Of a stretch of 64,000 nt of DNA, positions 53,757-62,842 are shown in pieces. The stretch is taken from NCBI GenBank assembly GCA_035297145.1, contig DATGZN010000004.1, positions 62,001-126,000 on the forward strand, read 5' to 3'. Source of the DNA: QHXW01 sp035297145. Its GTDB lineage: Bacteria > Acidobacteriota > Terriglobia > Bryobacterales > Bryobacteraceae. Under the pieces are notes generated by a model that had not been told where the DNA came from, ran no database searches, and saw only the letters and a program-made list of their open reading frames with translations. Position 1 is the stretch's first letter, and the number at the start of each line of letters is the position of its first letter. A program made the position numbers and the translations under genes.

Positions 53757-53974
53757 ATAGACTAACCGGGTTGACTCGCGCCACCCGTGTTCGCCGGGTC
53801 AGGACGCACGGGCGTGCTGCTCGGCGTTTACTGTCCCACCTGGCGACAAAAGAGAGCGCAGAGGGACCTCTAAAGCCCGCGATCAGCCCATCCAGGCCAG
53901 CCGGTAACACGTCTTAAGATTTCTTCCGTTCGCGGGCCGGAAGTCAGACCTATTTACCGGGATATCGAAATCAT
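53757..53974. other. Intergenic stretch without a recognised gene
   Basis: About 220 bases of GC-rich sequence between the dispersed repeat and the promoter of the Oar-like gene. No protein signature or RNA gene is visible. Confidence 0.4.
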
Positions 53975-54003
53975 TTGACGCCGTGGGATTTTGTCCATAT
54001 ACT
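53975..54003 (+). promoter_or_regulatory. Promoter of the Oar-like receptor gene
   Basis: TTGACG (53975-53980) and TATACT (53998-54003) are 17 bases apart. The start near 54010 would give a leader of about 220 bases. Confidence 0.6.
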
Positions 54004-54140
54004 GCGCTAGTACAGGGTCTGGGGTTTGAGCGCTATGTCGGCTGGCGCTTATCAAACTTATTCGCTTTGGTGCCGTATGACAGGAACGGTCCGGCTCCGA
54101 ACTAGCTTCTCTATACTTGCACTTATTGTGATCCGTCTAG

Positions 54141-54162
54141 GCGCGGATGTGTGTCTCCGCGC
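54141..54162 (+). promoter_or_regulatory. Hairpin in the leader of the Oar-like gene
   Basis: GCGCGGA-TGTGTGTC-TCCGCGC forms a seven-pair stem, 66 bases before ATG 54229. There is no U-tract, so it may affect stability or translation instead of ending transcription. Confidence 0.35.
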
Positions 54163-54228
54163 GCCGTGTCAGTAGGCGAGTAAGCAACCGGTGAGAAAAC
54201 TGCCCGTTGCAAAGGGAAAGGAGACTCC

Positions 54229-57200
54229 ATGTTGAGGACTCAAACTGCGCGTTTTTTTGCGCTTATGTTGGCGGCGGCTGTCGCCTATGGGCAGGGAGTT
54301 GGAGCATCCGGAAGCATACACGGGAATGTGACCGACCCCACCGGGGCTAGTGTTCCAGGTGCGACCGTTGTAGCTACGGACGCTGAACGGGGAACCAAGC
54401 ACACAGCGCCCGCCGACAGCAAGGGACAGTACAATGTTGCCTCACTACCTCCCGGGACCTACGACCTGACGGTCGAATCCACCGGCTTCGGAACCAAGCT
54501 GCAAAAAGGGGTCGTAGTGTCGGTGGGATCGGTGACTACTGTCGACTTCAGCCTGGAGGTAGCGCGGGCGTCGACCACGGTGGAAGTGAATGCAGCCCCG
54601 CTCGTCATCGATCCTGTCAACGGCAAGCAGGCGGATACCATCAATCAGGAACTGGTACAGGACCTGCCGATCAACCGGCGCGACTATCTCACTTTCACCT
54701 TGTTGCTACCTGGCGTGTCAGACTCCACCCGGATCGCCGACGACCAGGACTTTCGGGTGAAGCAAACACCGACCAGCGGGCTCTCCTTTTACTGCAGCAA
54801 TGGCAGAGGTAACGACGTTACCGTGGACGGTGGCGATACCGGCGATGACTCCGGCGGCGTCCGCCTCACGGTAAGCCAGGATGCAGTGCGCGAGTTTCAA
54901 GTCAATCGCAGCAACTACTCGGCCGACCTCGGCGCGGCCACCGGCGCTTCCGTCAACATTGTCACTAAGTCCGGCACGAATACTGTTCATGGAAGTCTTT
55001 ATGGCTATTTCCGTAGCGATGCCATGGATGCGCGCGACCCGTTCGCGTTCAGCCAGGCGCTCCAGCCCGGACAGACATTTAATCCCACGCTTCCCGATAG
55101 CCAGGGTAGTCCCATCAAGAATTCCTTGAGCCGGCAGCAATACGGCGGAACCATCGGCTTCCCCGTCAAGAAGGACAAGACTTTCGTTTTTCTGGCTTTT
55201 GAAGGGCTGCGCCAGGACGCGCAGAACTCGGTCCCACTGCTGACGAGCACCAGCATCTTTCGTCCTCAGAGCACTCCCGAGAACGACCAAATGGCGATTC
55301 TAGGCGCGCTGGCGCAGGCGCCGGGAAACCCGGTGGTGCCTTGCGTCGCCAATCCGGCCGGGGGGTTCATCAGTGTTCCTTCGGCAACATGCGCCGGTAT
55401 ATTGCAAAGCGCTTTGACCATCAGCCCGGCCACGGGTCTGGCGCCGGGACAGACGGCTCTGAACAGCTATTTGGTCAACACGTTTGAAAACAACGGAGGC
55501 GTATTTCCTTACAACACGCGCCAATACCTCGCATCGGGCCGTCTGGATCATCAGATCAGCAGCGTTGACCAGATTTCCTTCGAGTATCGATATGGGCACG
55601 ATTTGGAGGAGTCCCCGGACGTTCAGTCGCTAACCGGCTATTCCGCCGGCAGCTCGATTCATGCATATGAAAGTACTGTGTCCGGTAACTGGTTTCACAC
55701 GTTCACGCCGTCGTTTCAGAACGAGCTCCGGGGACAGTGGGGTTACACCAGCTTCAACGTAGTTCCGAATGAGCCGGCGCAGGCTGGGCTCAGCATCGCG
55801 GGTTACGCGAACTCGCTAGGCACGAACATTTTCCTGCCCAATTACACGATCTTGCGCCGCTACGAAGCCGCCGACCACGTCAACATGGTTCGCGGACATC
55901 ACAACATGAAATTCGGTTTCGACGAATTGATCCGCGGGAATCACACCGAGTCCCACACGTTTTTTCCCGGCCGGTTTGTTTTCGGTGCGCTGCCCGGAGG
56001 TCTGCTCAGTCCCTGCCTGGGGAATCCGGGTGGCTCCCCGGCGTCCGCGACGACTCCGGGTTGCGGCCTCGCCGGATCGCTGAACCCGGTGGCCCTCGAT
56101 GCTCTCCAAACCGCCTCTCTGGGACTGCCGCAGGTTTTCCAGCAGGGCTTTGGAAACGCCGATTACGAACGCGTCGCGCGTCCGCTCACGGCGGCTTATT
56201 GGGAGGATTCCTGGAGCATCTTTCCGAACTTCACACTGAACTATGGGGTGCGTTATGAGCTTGACCAACAATATGCTCCGCTCGGCACCGACAAGGACAA
56301 TTTTGCGCCACGCGTCTCCATCGCCTGGGATCCGTTCAAGGACCACAAAACCGCTGTTCGTGCCGGATACGGTCTTTTTTATGGGCCCATCGATACCCAG
56401 ATCCCCAGTGTGGATTACAGTCTGGGCGTCCTGAACGCCAACAACACATCCGTTGACAATACCGGGCGCGGCAATCAAGTCACTAACGTAACGGCAACTT
56501 GTGGGCTCGCGGGAATCATCCCTGCCCAAGGCCAGAGCCCGTGCAATCGGCCGATTTCGATTTACGTCGACCCGATCACCCCGACCGGCCTTCCGCTGCA
56601 AAACTCCGCCGCAGTGTTCCAGACGTTGTTTGCCGAGGGCCTAGTCCAATGCACGAAGCCACAGCCCGGCAACACGGCTTGCGTTACGCCCGCCGCCCTG
56701 GCCGCTTTGGGTTTCCGCATTGCGAATTCCGGGCCGCTATCCCCATTACAGGTATTGTTCACCAGTCAGCCGGGTTATCAGAATCCGTACGCTCAGCAGG
56801 CCAGCTTTGGCATCGACCGCGAAATTGCATCCGGCTTGGTGGTGTCGGGTAGCTACGTCTACGTCCATACGCTCAGGCTTCCCGTAGCGATCGACACGAA
56901 CCTGCTGCCGGCTCCCTACACAACCGTGCCATTGGCGAATGGAAGCTTCACCTCGTACCGGAACTGGAATACGAATCCAGCGCTCGGCCCAACGCCCAGC
57001 GTGGGATCGGCTGCTTGCGCCGGTGATTTGCTTGGGGCGAAAGCGGGCTGCTTCGTCAATCCGCTGATCATCCAGAACAACCAGTACACTTCCGCCAACC
57101 CGGCTCTCTATCAAGCAGCCATCTTCGAAGTCAAGAAGAGCCTCAGCAAGCACTATTCTCTGCTGGGAAGTTACACTTTCAGCAAAGGATTTGACGAAGC

Positions 57201-57762
57201 CACGGACTACAATACGGACTACTCACCGCAGGATCCGACGAACCTGGCAGCCGACCGGGCGCTTTCCAGCTTCGACGAACGGCACAAAGTGGTGGTCGCA
57301 GCAGTGCTCCAAAGCCCGTTTACAAATAAGATTTTGTCGGGCTTCGAATTGTCTCCCATCGTTCAATATCACAGCGGCCATCCATTCAATTTGCTGGCGG
57401 GTGAAGCCGTGAATGGCGATAACCATCCGACTAACGGCCGCCCCATCGGAGCCAACCGGAATACCGGGCTCGGTCCAGACTACGCCGATTTTGATCTGCG
57501 GGTGAGCCGCACCTTCAACATGGGAGAGAAGTTTAAGCTGCAATTTCTTGCGGAAGGATTCAATCTCTTGAACCGCACCAACTATGCGAGCGTGAACAAC
57601 GAAGTAGGCCCCACCTTCGGGCTACCGCTTGCGTTGGGCGGGCAGGGGGCGACCACGTTCAAGGTGCACGGGTCGTCGTTGCTATCACCCAGCCAGCCGC
57701 TGGGGTTCACTTCCGCGCTGCCCATGCGGCAGATTCAGGTGGCGGTGCGGCTGACGTTCTAA
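54229..57762 (+). CDS. Oar-like TonB-dependent outer membrane receptor
   Basis: The 1177-residue protein has a signal peptide (ARFFALMLAAAVAYG), an N-terminal carboxypeptidase-regulatory domain (GSIHGNVTDPTGASVPGATVVATDAERG to about residue 110), a plug-like domain with VQDLPINRRDYLTFTLLLPGVSD and VDGGDTGDDSGGVRLTVSQDAVREFQV, and a long beta-barrel ending in aromatic VAVRLTF, a typical outer membrane C-terminus. ASVNIVTKSGTNTVHGSLYGYFRSD is characteristic of the acidobacterial Oar-like group. It has a strong AAAGGAGA ribosome-binding site. It likely imports or binds large substrates at the surface; no TonB or ExbB gene is nearby. Confidence 0.92.
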   Translation: MLRTQTARFFALMLAAAVAYGQGVGASGSIHGNVTDPTGASVPGATVVATDAERGTKHTAPADSKGQYNVASLPPGTYDLTVESTGFGTKLQKGVVVSVGSVTTVDFSLEVARASTTVEVNAAPLVIDPVNGKQADTINQELVQDLPINRRDYLTFTLLLPGVSDSTRIADDQDFRVKQTPTSGLSFYCSNGRGNDVTVDGGDTGDDSGGVRLTVSQDAVREFQVNRSNYSADLGAATGASVNIVTKSGTNTVHGSLYGYFRSDAMDARDPFAFSQALQPGQTFNPTLPDSQGSPIKNSLSRQQYGGTIGFPVKKDKTFVFLAFEGLRQDAQNSVPLLTSTSIFRPQSTPENDQMAILGALAQAPGNPVVPCVANPAGGFISVPSATCAGILQSALTISPATGLAPGQTALNSYLVNTFENNGGVFPYNTRQYLASGRLDHQISSVDQISFEYRYGHDLEESPDVQSLTGYSAGSSIHAYESTVSGNWFHTFTPSFQNELRGQWGYTSFNVVPNEPAQAGLSIAGYANSLGTNIFLPNYTILRRYEAADHVNMVRGHHNMKFGFDELIRGNHTESHTFFPGRFVFGALPGGLLSPCLGNPGGSPASATTPGCGLAGSLNPVALDALQTASLGLPQVFQQGFGNADYERVARPLTAAYWEDSWSIFPNFTLNYGVRYELDQQYAPLGTDKDNFAPRVSIAWDPFKDHKTAVRAGYGLFYGPIDTQIPSVDYSLGVLNANNTSVDNTGRGNQVTNVTATCGLAGIIPAQGQSPCNRPISIYVDPITPTGLPLQNSAAVFQTLFAEGLVQCTKPQPGNTACVTPAALAALGFRIANSGPLSPLQVLFTSQPGYQNPYAQQASFGIDREIASGLVVSGSYVYVHTLRLPVAIDTNLLPAPYTTVPLANGSFTSYRNWNTNPALGPTPSVGSAACAGDLLGAKAGCFVNPLIIQNNQYTSANPALYQAAIFEVKKSLSKHYSLLGSYTFSKGFDEATDYNTDYSPQDPTNLAADRALSSFDERHKVVVAAVLQSPFTNKILSGFELSPIVQYHSGHPFNLLAGEAVNGDNHPTNGRPIGANRNTGLGPDYADFDLRVSRTFNMGEKFKLQFLAEGFNLLNRTNYASVNNEVGPTFGLPLALGGQGATTFKVHGSSLLSPSQPLGFTSALPMRQIQVAVRLTF

Positions 57763-57771
57763 GCAGAATCA

Positions 57772-58920
57772 TCAGTGTGCCGGCGACGCATCGAAAATCG
57801 CGCCCACTACTGCTGGAAGAATGGAATTCTCGGTCCAGACGGGAGGCGCATAGCCGAGTCTGACAACAACCAGGTCTAGTGACGGGACGACATAACAACG
57901 GTTCGAACCGTACCCCTGGAATGCAAATGCGTCTTTGGGAGCGGCGGGCCATTGCGTGCCTTCAGTATTGACCCAGAAACTGTAACCGTAGTTTCGATTC
58001 AGAGCCTGCGAGCTTCGGGTCGCCAGATCAATCCACCAATTCGGAACAATCTGTTTCCCTTCCCATTGCCCGTGGTGCGCCATCAGGTAGCCTAAGCGAG
58101 CGAAATCCCTTGCCGAGAGGCGCAGACCACTATGCGGATTCGTATGCGGGCCGATATGACCAGCGCCTCCTTCAAGATCCCAGCCAAAATTTTGAATACC
58201 GATACGCTCGAACACGTGCTCGCGAATGTAGTCGCCGATTTCCCTGCCCTCCGCTTTGGCGAAGATCAAAGAAAGATGGCAAAACGCCGCATCGGAGTAA
58301 TCCCAAATCCCGCCGGGCTCGGCCGCCATCTTCGCGGCTGAGATTCCAAATCGGTTGGGTTCTTTGCCCAAAGCAAACTCAAATTCGCCGCGGCCCGGAG
58401 CCACCGCGATGCCCACTACGCCCTGGTCCTCTCCTGGGATCCCCGATGTCATGCTCAGCAGGTGCTTTAGCTGGATCTTCGCCTTGCGTGGATCGCTTAA
58501 GGGGTAGCCCTCAGGAACGTAATCGTAAGCCGGGCTATCGAGGTCGATCGTTACGTTGCCGGGAAGCCGATGATTGCGGCTGTCCTCCAGCATCATCCCG
58601 ATTGCGATTCCAGTTGCCGACTTGGTGCTGGACCAGACGTCGAACGTGGTAGCCGGCATCGCGGGGACGCCAAACCATTCGCCGACCAGATACCCCTTCC
58701 GCACAATCGCAATGGCCCACGGCCCGCCGTAGATCTGCACGTGCTCCTGCCCGATCAAGCGCAGACGCTGCGGGTCCATACCCGCATTGCTCCGGACTTC
58801 TTCATCGGTCCCACAGCGCCGCCAACCGCCAGCCGCCTCCGAAGGAGGGTAATATGTGCCGGCCGCGAGCAGTCCTACGCTCAGAACGGCAATATTCAGT
58901 AGTTGGATCGCGGATGTCAT
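57772..58920 (-). CDS. Exported beta-lactamase-fold serine hydrolase
   Basis: The 382-residue protein has a signal peptide (MTSAIQLLNIAVLSVGLLAAG) and the class C/esterase fold: SxxK in VWSSTKSATGIAIGMMLED (near residue 98), a Tyr motif YSDAA near residue 208 and the YGYSFWVN plus FQGYGSN region toward the end in place of KTG. Such proteins are esterases, D-amino-acid peptidases or of unknown function. The frame is open to 59067, but ATG 58920 gives the signal peptide. It is convergent with the Oar-like gene and divergent from the histidine kinase gene. Confidence 0.87.
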   Translation of the reverse strand: MTSAIQLLNIAVLSVGLLAAGTYYPPSEAAGGWRRCGTDEEVRSNAGMDPQRLRLIGQEHVQIYGGPWAIAIVRKGYLVGEWFGVPAMPATTFDVWSSTKSATGIAIGMMLEDSRNHRLPGNVTIDLDSPAYDYVPEGYPLSDPRKAKIQLKHLLSMTSGIPGEDQGVVGIAVAPGRGEFEFALGKEPNRFGISAAKMAAEPGGIWDYSDAAFCHLSLIFAKAEGREIGDYIREHVFERIGIQNFGWDLEGGAGHIGPHTNPHSGLRLSARDFARLGYLMAHHGQWEGKQIVPNWWIDLATRSSQALNRNYGYSFWVNTEGTQWPAAPKDAFAFQGYGSNRCYVVPSLDLVVVRLGYAPPVWTENSILPAVVGAIFDASPAH

Positions 58921-59067
58921 CTTCAGTGTCTCCAGTGGCCTGCCTCGCTTCGGCTCCTGCAAAACTGCGTGGCTCCGTCTACTGTAACTCCAGTTCTTGG
59001 TTCCGCGTTCGTTCGGTGAATCTTCCCACAACTTCCCCGGAGAGACCGTCACCCTCGCGGCCACCAT

Positions 59068-59095
59068 ATATTTCTAACCGCATATTTCTAACCGC
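59068..59095. repeat. Tandem 14-base duplication before the kinase start
   Basis: ATATTTCTAACCGC occurs twice in perfect tandem and ends directly at GTG 59096. CATATT and TATATT within it could serve as -10 elements. Confidence 0.75.
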
Positions 59096-60694
59096 GTGCG
59101 ATCCACCGAAACGATGCCCGTGCTGGCTGACGCCGCTGACGTGTTGAGCGATCAGCTTCGTCTCCATCTCGAACGCCTCTCGGTGGTCCTCACCCCGCAC
59201 ACGGGCGATCTGGACGCCCAGTTTCGCAGGCGGCTCCGCAAAGCGCGTTACGATGCCCGTCAGATCAAGGCGCTCTGCGATATCACGCCCAGCGCCGCGT
59301 CCCGCATCTTCGTGGCGGGCGGCCCGCCGCATGATTTCTTCGAGCTGGTGGAATACAGCGGCCGCCGTCTGGCGAAGCTCAACGTGCCCCCGGCCAGCGT
59401 CCTGCGCGCGCTGCGCGAATATGACCGCGTGCTCGACCCCGTGCTGGTTCTCTCCTACCCGGACGAGTACAAAAACTTTCGCTGGGCGCGCCAGCAGTTG
59501 CAATTCTGCGTCATTCTGACCCTCAACAATGCCTACTATCAGGTGCGCGAGGCGGAAACGCAGGCATTCTACGAGCTGTTTCGCGCCGAGCTTCAAGCCG
59601 AGAATCTAGAAGACTTGCTGCAACGTTTTCTGCAAACGCTCCGCCGCTTCTGCCACGCCGAAGACGGGCGGATGATTCTATTCGACCCGCAGCATCCACC
59701 GGCGGCGCGTCTCCTGAACCGGTTGGCCAAGCCCCACCTGATTCCCTGCGGCAAGCAGGCGGATGGGCTGATTCTCGACCCTCAACTGCGCGTGCGCTAC
59801 CCGTGGTTCTGGTCGGTACCGCTGGCCGACAACGGGCGCGTAGCCGGTGTGTTGCAACTCGCGTTTTCGAGCGAATATCCCTGGCTTCCGCGCGAGTTGG
59901 AGCTGCTCGATACTGCCGCCGAACGCTGCCTGCGTGTGGCCGAAAAAGCGCGCCTGCTCGATGACCTGGCAACACGCGAGCGCCAAGTGCGGCAACTGAG
60001 CGAGCACATGATGCAGATCGAGGAGGAAGAGCGCCGGCGTATCAGCCGCGAGTTGCACGATGAAGCCGGCCAGTCTCTGTTGTGCATCCGGCTGAAGCTC
60101 GAGTTACTGGGGAAATCGGCGCCCGAGGACTTGCAAAAGCCACTCGAGGAAACGCGCAAGCTCACCGAACGCACCATCATGGAAATACGGCGCATTATTG
60201 GCGCCCTGAGCCCGGCGGTACTGGAACAGTTCGGCCTGGCGGCGGCGCTGCGGCAATTGGTTACCCGTTTTCGCGAGGTCTACTCCGGCCAGGTGCGGCT
60301 GCACCTGCCGCGACGCCTGGGCGCGCTACCGCGCGACATTGAAATTGCCGCCTTCCGGCTGGTTCAGGAGTGCTTCCACAACATCGCGAAGCACTCCCAG
60401 GCCTCCACCGTAAACCTTTCCCTACATTCGTCCGATGGATTACTGAGACTGAACGTCGCGGATAACGGCGTCGGTTTCGAGGTGAAAGCAGCGGTCGAAA
60501 AGCAGAGTTCCTTCGGCCTGGCAGGCATGCGGGAGCGAGTGGCGTTGCTTGGCGGGAAATTGGAGATCACGAGCCGCCCGAAGCGCGGCACCAGAATCTC
60601 CGTGGAGCTTCCCGCCGCCAAGCCCGGTCAGAAAGGATCCGTCGCGCGAGCGCACATTGAACATGGCCAAGATTCGAGTATTTCTAACGGATGA
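59096..60694 (+). CDS. Sensor histidine kinase (NarX/DesK-type)
   Basis: The 532-residue cytoplasmic kinase has an N-terminal helical domain (about 1-150, without membrane segments), a GAF-like domain (about 160-290), a HisKA_3 dimerisation helix with the phosphorylated His321 (RRRISRELHDEAGQSLLCIRLKLELL), and an HATPase domain with HNIAKHS (N box), VADNGVGFEV and FGLAGMRERVALLGG (G boxes). The next gene, overlapping by 32 bases, is its NarL-type regulator. The start may be GTG 59096 or ATG 59114. The signal is intracellular or membrane-permeable, as no transmembrane or periplasmic domain is present. Confidence 0.92.
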   Translation: MRSTETMPVLADAADVLSDQLRLHLERLSVVLTPHTGDLDAQFRRRLRKARYDARQIKALCDITPSAASRIFVAGGPPHDFFELVEYSGRRLAKLNVPPASVLRALREYDRVLDPVLVLSYPDEYKNFRWARQQLQFCVILTLNNAYYQVREAETQAFYELFRAELQAENLEDLLQRFLQTLRRFCHAEDGRMILFDPQHPPAARLLNRLAKPHLIPCGKQADGLILDPQLRVRYPWFWSVPLADNGRVAGVLQLAFSSEYPWLPRELELLDTAAERCLRVAEKARLLDDLATRERQVRQLSEHMMQIEEEERRRISRELHDEAGQSLLCIRLKLELLGKSAPEDLQKPLEETRKLTERTIMEIRRIIGALSPAVLEQFGLAAALRQLVTRFREVYSGQVRLHLPRRLGALPRDIEIAAFRLVQECFHNIAKHSQASTVNLSLHSSDGLLRLNVADNGVGFEVKAAVEKQSSFGLAGMRERVALLGGKLEITSRPKRGTRISVELPAAKPGQKGSVARAHIEHGQDSSISNG

Positions 60695-61328
60695 TCACAC
60701 GCTGTTTCGCCAGGGCATCAGGACCCTGGTTGGCTCCGACCCCGACATGGAAGTCGTAGGCGAGGCTTCCAACGCGATCGATGCGATCGCTGAGAGTGCC
60801 GAATTGAAACCTGACGTTGTCCTGATGGACATCGGCATGGCCGGCCTGAGCAGCTTCGAAGCCACCCGCCAGATACGCAAAAACCGCCCCGAGACCCGCA
60901 TCTTGGTTCTGACCATGTACGACGACGAAGACTATTTGGTCGAGTGCATGGAATCAGGGGCATCGGGCTACGTCCTCAAGGACAGCCCCGCCGCTCATCT
61001 ATTGAACGCCATCCGCGAGGTACACCGCAGCGGCAGTTTTCTCAGCCCTCGCATGCTGTCGCAACTGGTGGACGATTTCCGCTCCCGCGTAAAATCCGCT
61101 CAGCGGCTCCCCCGCTTCGCCACCCTCACACCGCGTGAGAGAGAAGTGCTCAAAATGCTGGCCGAAGGCAATTCCGTCAAAGAGATCGCTTGCACATTCA
61201 ACTTGAGTGTGAAAACCATCGAAGCGCACAAGTTCAATCTCATGCGTAAGTTGGACATCCACAATAAAGCCCAGCTCGTGCAGTACGCCGTCCAAAAGAA
61301 GATCATCAAGATCGACATCGCCGGCTGA
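60663..61328 (+). CDS. NarL/FixJ-type response regulator
   Basis: The 221-residue protein has a receiver domain (Asp10/Asp11 in VFLTDDH, phosphoacceptor Asp56 in VVLMDIGMAG, Lys near 105 in YVLKDSPA) and a LuxR-type helix-turn-helix (LTPREREVLKMLAEGNSVKEIACTFNLSVKTIEAHKFNLMRKLDI, about 148-205). ATG 60663 lies inside the end of the kinase gene. It is the partner of the kinase at 59096. It resembles but is clearly distinct from the orphan regulator at 8053. Confidence 0.95.
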   Translation: MAKIRVFLTDDHTLFRQGIRTLVGSDPDMEVVGEASNAIDAIAESAELKPDVVLMDIGMAGLSSFEATRQIRKNRPETRILVLTMYDDEDYLVECMESGASGYVLKDSPAAHLLNAIREVHRSGSFLSPRMLSQLVDDFRSRVKSAQRLPRFATLTPREREVLKMLAEGNSVKEIACTFNLSVKTIEAHKFNLMRKLDIHNKAQLVQYAVQKKIIKIDIAG

Positions 61329-61348
61329 TTTTTCCCCAACCCCCGACC

Positions 61349-62659
61349 TCAGCGTTTTGCGTGAGTGTCCATCAGGCGGAGCGCAGTCAGCAGAAGCGAA
61401 GCTCCGGAGAACGTCCTGGGATCGATCCCGGTGAGTTTGTTGATGCGATTCAGCCGGAAATATACTGTGTTGGCGTGAACGCCGAGGCGCCGCGCCGTCT
61501 GCTTCACGTTGAGGCTGCAATCGGCGAAAGCGTGAAGGGTGCGGGAGAGTTCGCCCGCCGGACTGCCGTTGCCCGGAGCCAAATGGCGCGCTGCGGCCGG
61601 AATCAGGCGAAGCGCGGTCTTGTCGGCACGCCGGATGAGAAACTCAGGCAGATCAATGTCGGCGAAATGCAGGAGTGGCTGTGCCGGAGTGGCGAATTCC
61701 AGGGCCAGGCGCGCTTCCTCGAGGGACTCAGGGAGACGGGCGACTTCGGTGGCATCGAGACTCACCCCGACTCCAGCGGTCAGACCGTTCTTCGCGCGCC
61801 GGCCGAAGCCCTGACGGCGCAGGGCCTTTACAAAACCGCGTGCGGTGTCAGCATGGCTGCAAAGAATCACGATCACTTCGTCGTTGCGGATGTCCACCAA
61901 ACGGCCAAAGACCGCGGATGGAACCGCCTGCTCCACTAGCCGGACGAACGAGCGCAAGGCCACTTCCAGATCCATCTGTTTTCCGTCGCTCGATGGAAGC
62001 TGGCGGGCAACGGCGACCGCCATGGGAGCGCCCGGGAGAATTCCGCAGAGGGCGCTGAGGCGCCGGGCCTGCGTGTCGCGGATCTCGACGCCGCGCAGGA
62101 GCCCATCAATGAGGCCAGTGTAAGCTTCGGTGTTTTGAGCGACACTGAGCCTTTCCTCAACGGCATGGGCCTCGGCCAGTACGGCGCCCACGTGATCGAA
62201 GAGCTCGAGCCAGAAATCCGACAGCATGGTCAGAGAAAGCAGCGCTTCCTCTCGCTCGGCATGCTGCAGCAGCGCTTCCCGCGAGATTTCCCAGTAGGTC
62301 TTGTGAGCGAGGCGATAAGCCTGCAGCGACGCGGTGAGCGGCACGTGGTGCCTGGCGCGCCATTCGGCGTGCGCACGGACGAAACCGAACGGATCCTCGT
62401 CTCCTCGCCCCGCCTGCCCGGCGGCAACGGCGATGATCGTGCTCAGAAGTTCGCGGCAGTGGCTTCTTGACTCTTTTGTAAATTCTTCGTCGACCGAACT
62501 GCGATACTCCGGGCTCTCCCGTTGCAGCAGATTGAATGTCCGCTGCCAGATCTCAATACTGCGCTTTTGCAGCCCGGCAACTACTTTGCTTGCCAGGGGA
62601 TGCTTGCGGAAACGCTCGCTCCATTGGCGGACCCGGGCATCGGCAACGCGCATAGACAT
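61349..62659 (-). CDS. PucR/CdaR-type transcriptional regulator with RsbRD-like N-terminus
   Basis: The 436-residue protein has an RsbRD/RsbT-co-antagonist-like helical N-terminal domain (about 20-165), a middle GGDEF-like or CdaR domain (about 190-350, with VFGRLVDIRNDEVIVIL and LTAGVGVS) and a PucR C-terminal helix-turn-helix (TLHAFADCSLNVKQTARRLGVHANTVYFRLNRINKLTGID, about 375-415). Such regulators respond to nitrogen, purine or sugar signals. An 18-base palindrome lies three bases upstream of its ATG, between it and the divergent ABM/NTF2 gene, so it may control itself and that gene. Confidence 0.87.
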   Translation of the reverse strand: MSMRVADARVRQWSERFRKHPLASKVVAGLQKRSIEIWQRTFNLLQRESPEYRSSVDEEFTKESRSHCRELLSTIIAVAAGQAGRGDEDPFGFVRAHAEWRARHHVPLTASLQAYRLAHKTYWEISREALLQHAEREEALLSLTMLSDFWLELFDHVGAVLAEAHAVEERLSVAQNTEAYTGLIDGLLRGVEIRDTQARRLSALCGILPGAPMAVAVARQLPSSDGKQMDLEVALRSFVRLVEQAVPSAVFGRLVDIRNDEVIVILCSHADTARGFVKALRRQGFGRRAKNGLTAGVGVSLDATEVARLPESLEEARLALEFATPAQPLLHFADIDLPEFLIRRADKTALRLIPAAARHLAPGNGSPAGELSRTLHAFADCSLNVKQTARRLGVHANTVYFRLNRINKLTGIDPRTFSGASLLLTALRLMDTHAKR

Positions 62660-62661
62660 CC

Positions 62662-62679
62662 ATTGTGAAATCGCACAAT
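62662..62679. promoter_or_regulatory. Candidate operator between the PucR-type regulator and the ABM/NTF2 gene
   Basis: ATTGTG-AAATCG-CACAAT is a perfect palindrome with six-base arms and a six-base spacer, ending three bases before the regulator's ATG on the minus strand. It is the obvious binding site for a dimeric repressor. Confidence 0.6.
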
Positions 62680-62842
62680 CGTTTCGTCAAACGCATGTGG
62701 ATGATAGCAATTGATCGGCCCAGAGGCCGGTGAGAGAATCCTGATGGCAGCGCAGGCCCAGGCGCGCACGCCGAAAATCAACTAGGGCGGCTGTTTCAAA
62801 CAGGAGAAGTGAAGGCGACCAGCGCCGATAGTTTCAACGAAC

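Noticed and set aside
53639..53917. 92-residue frame upstream of the Oar-like gene
   Set aside because: No ribosome-binding site or family pattern, Arg/Thr-rich composition, and it includes the dispersed repeat.
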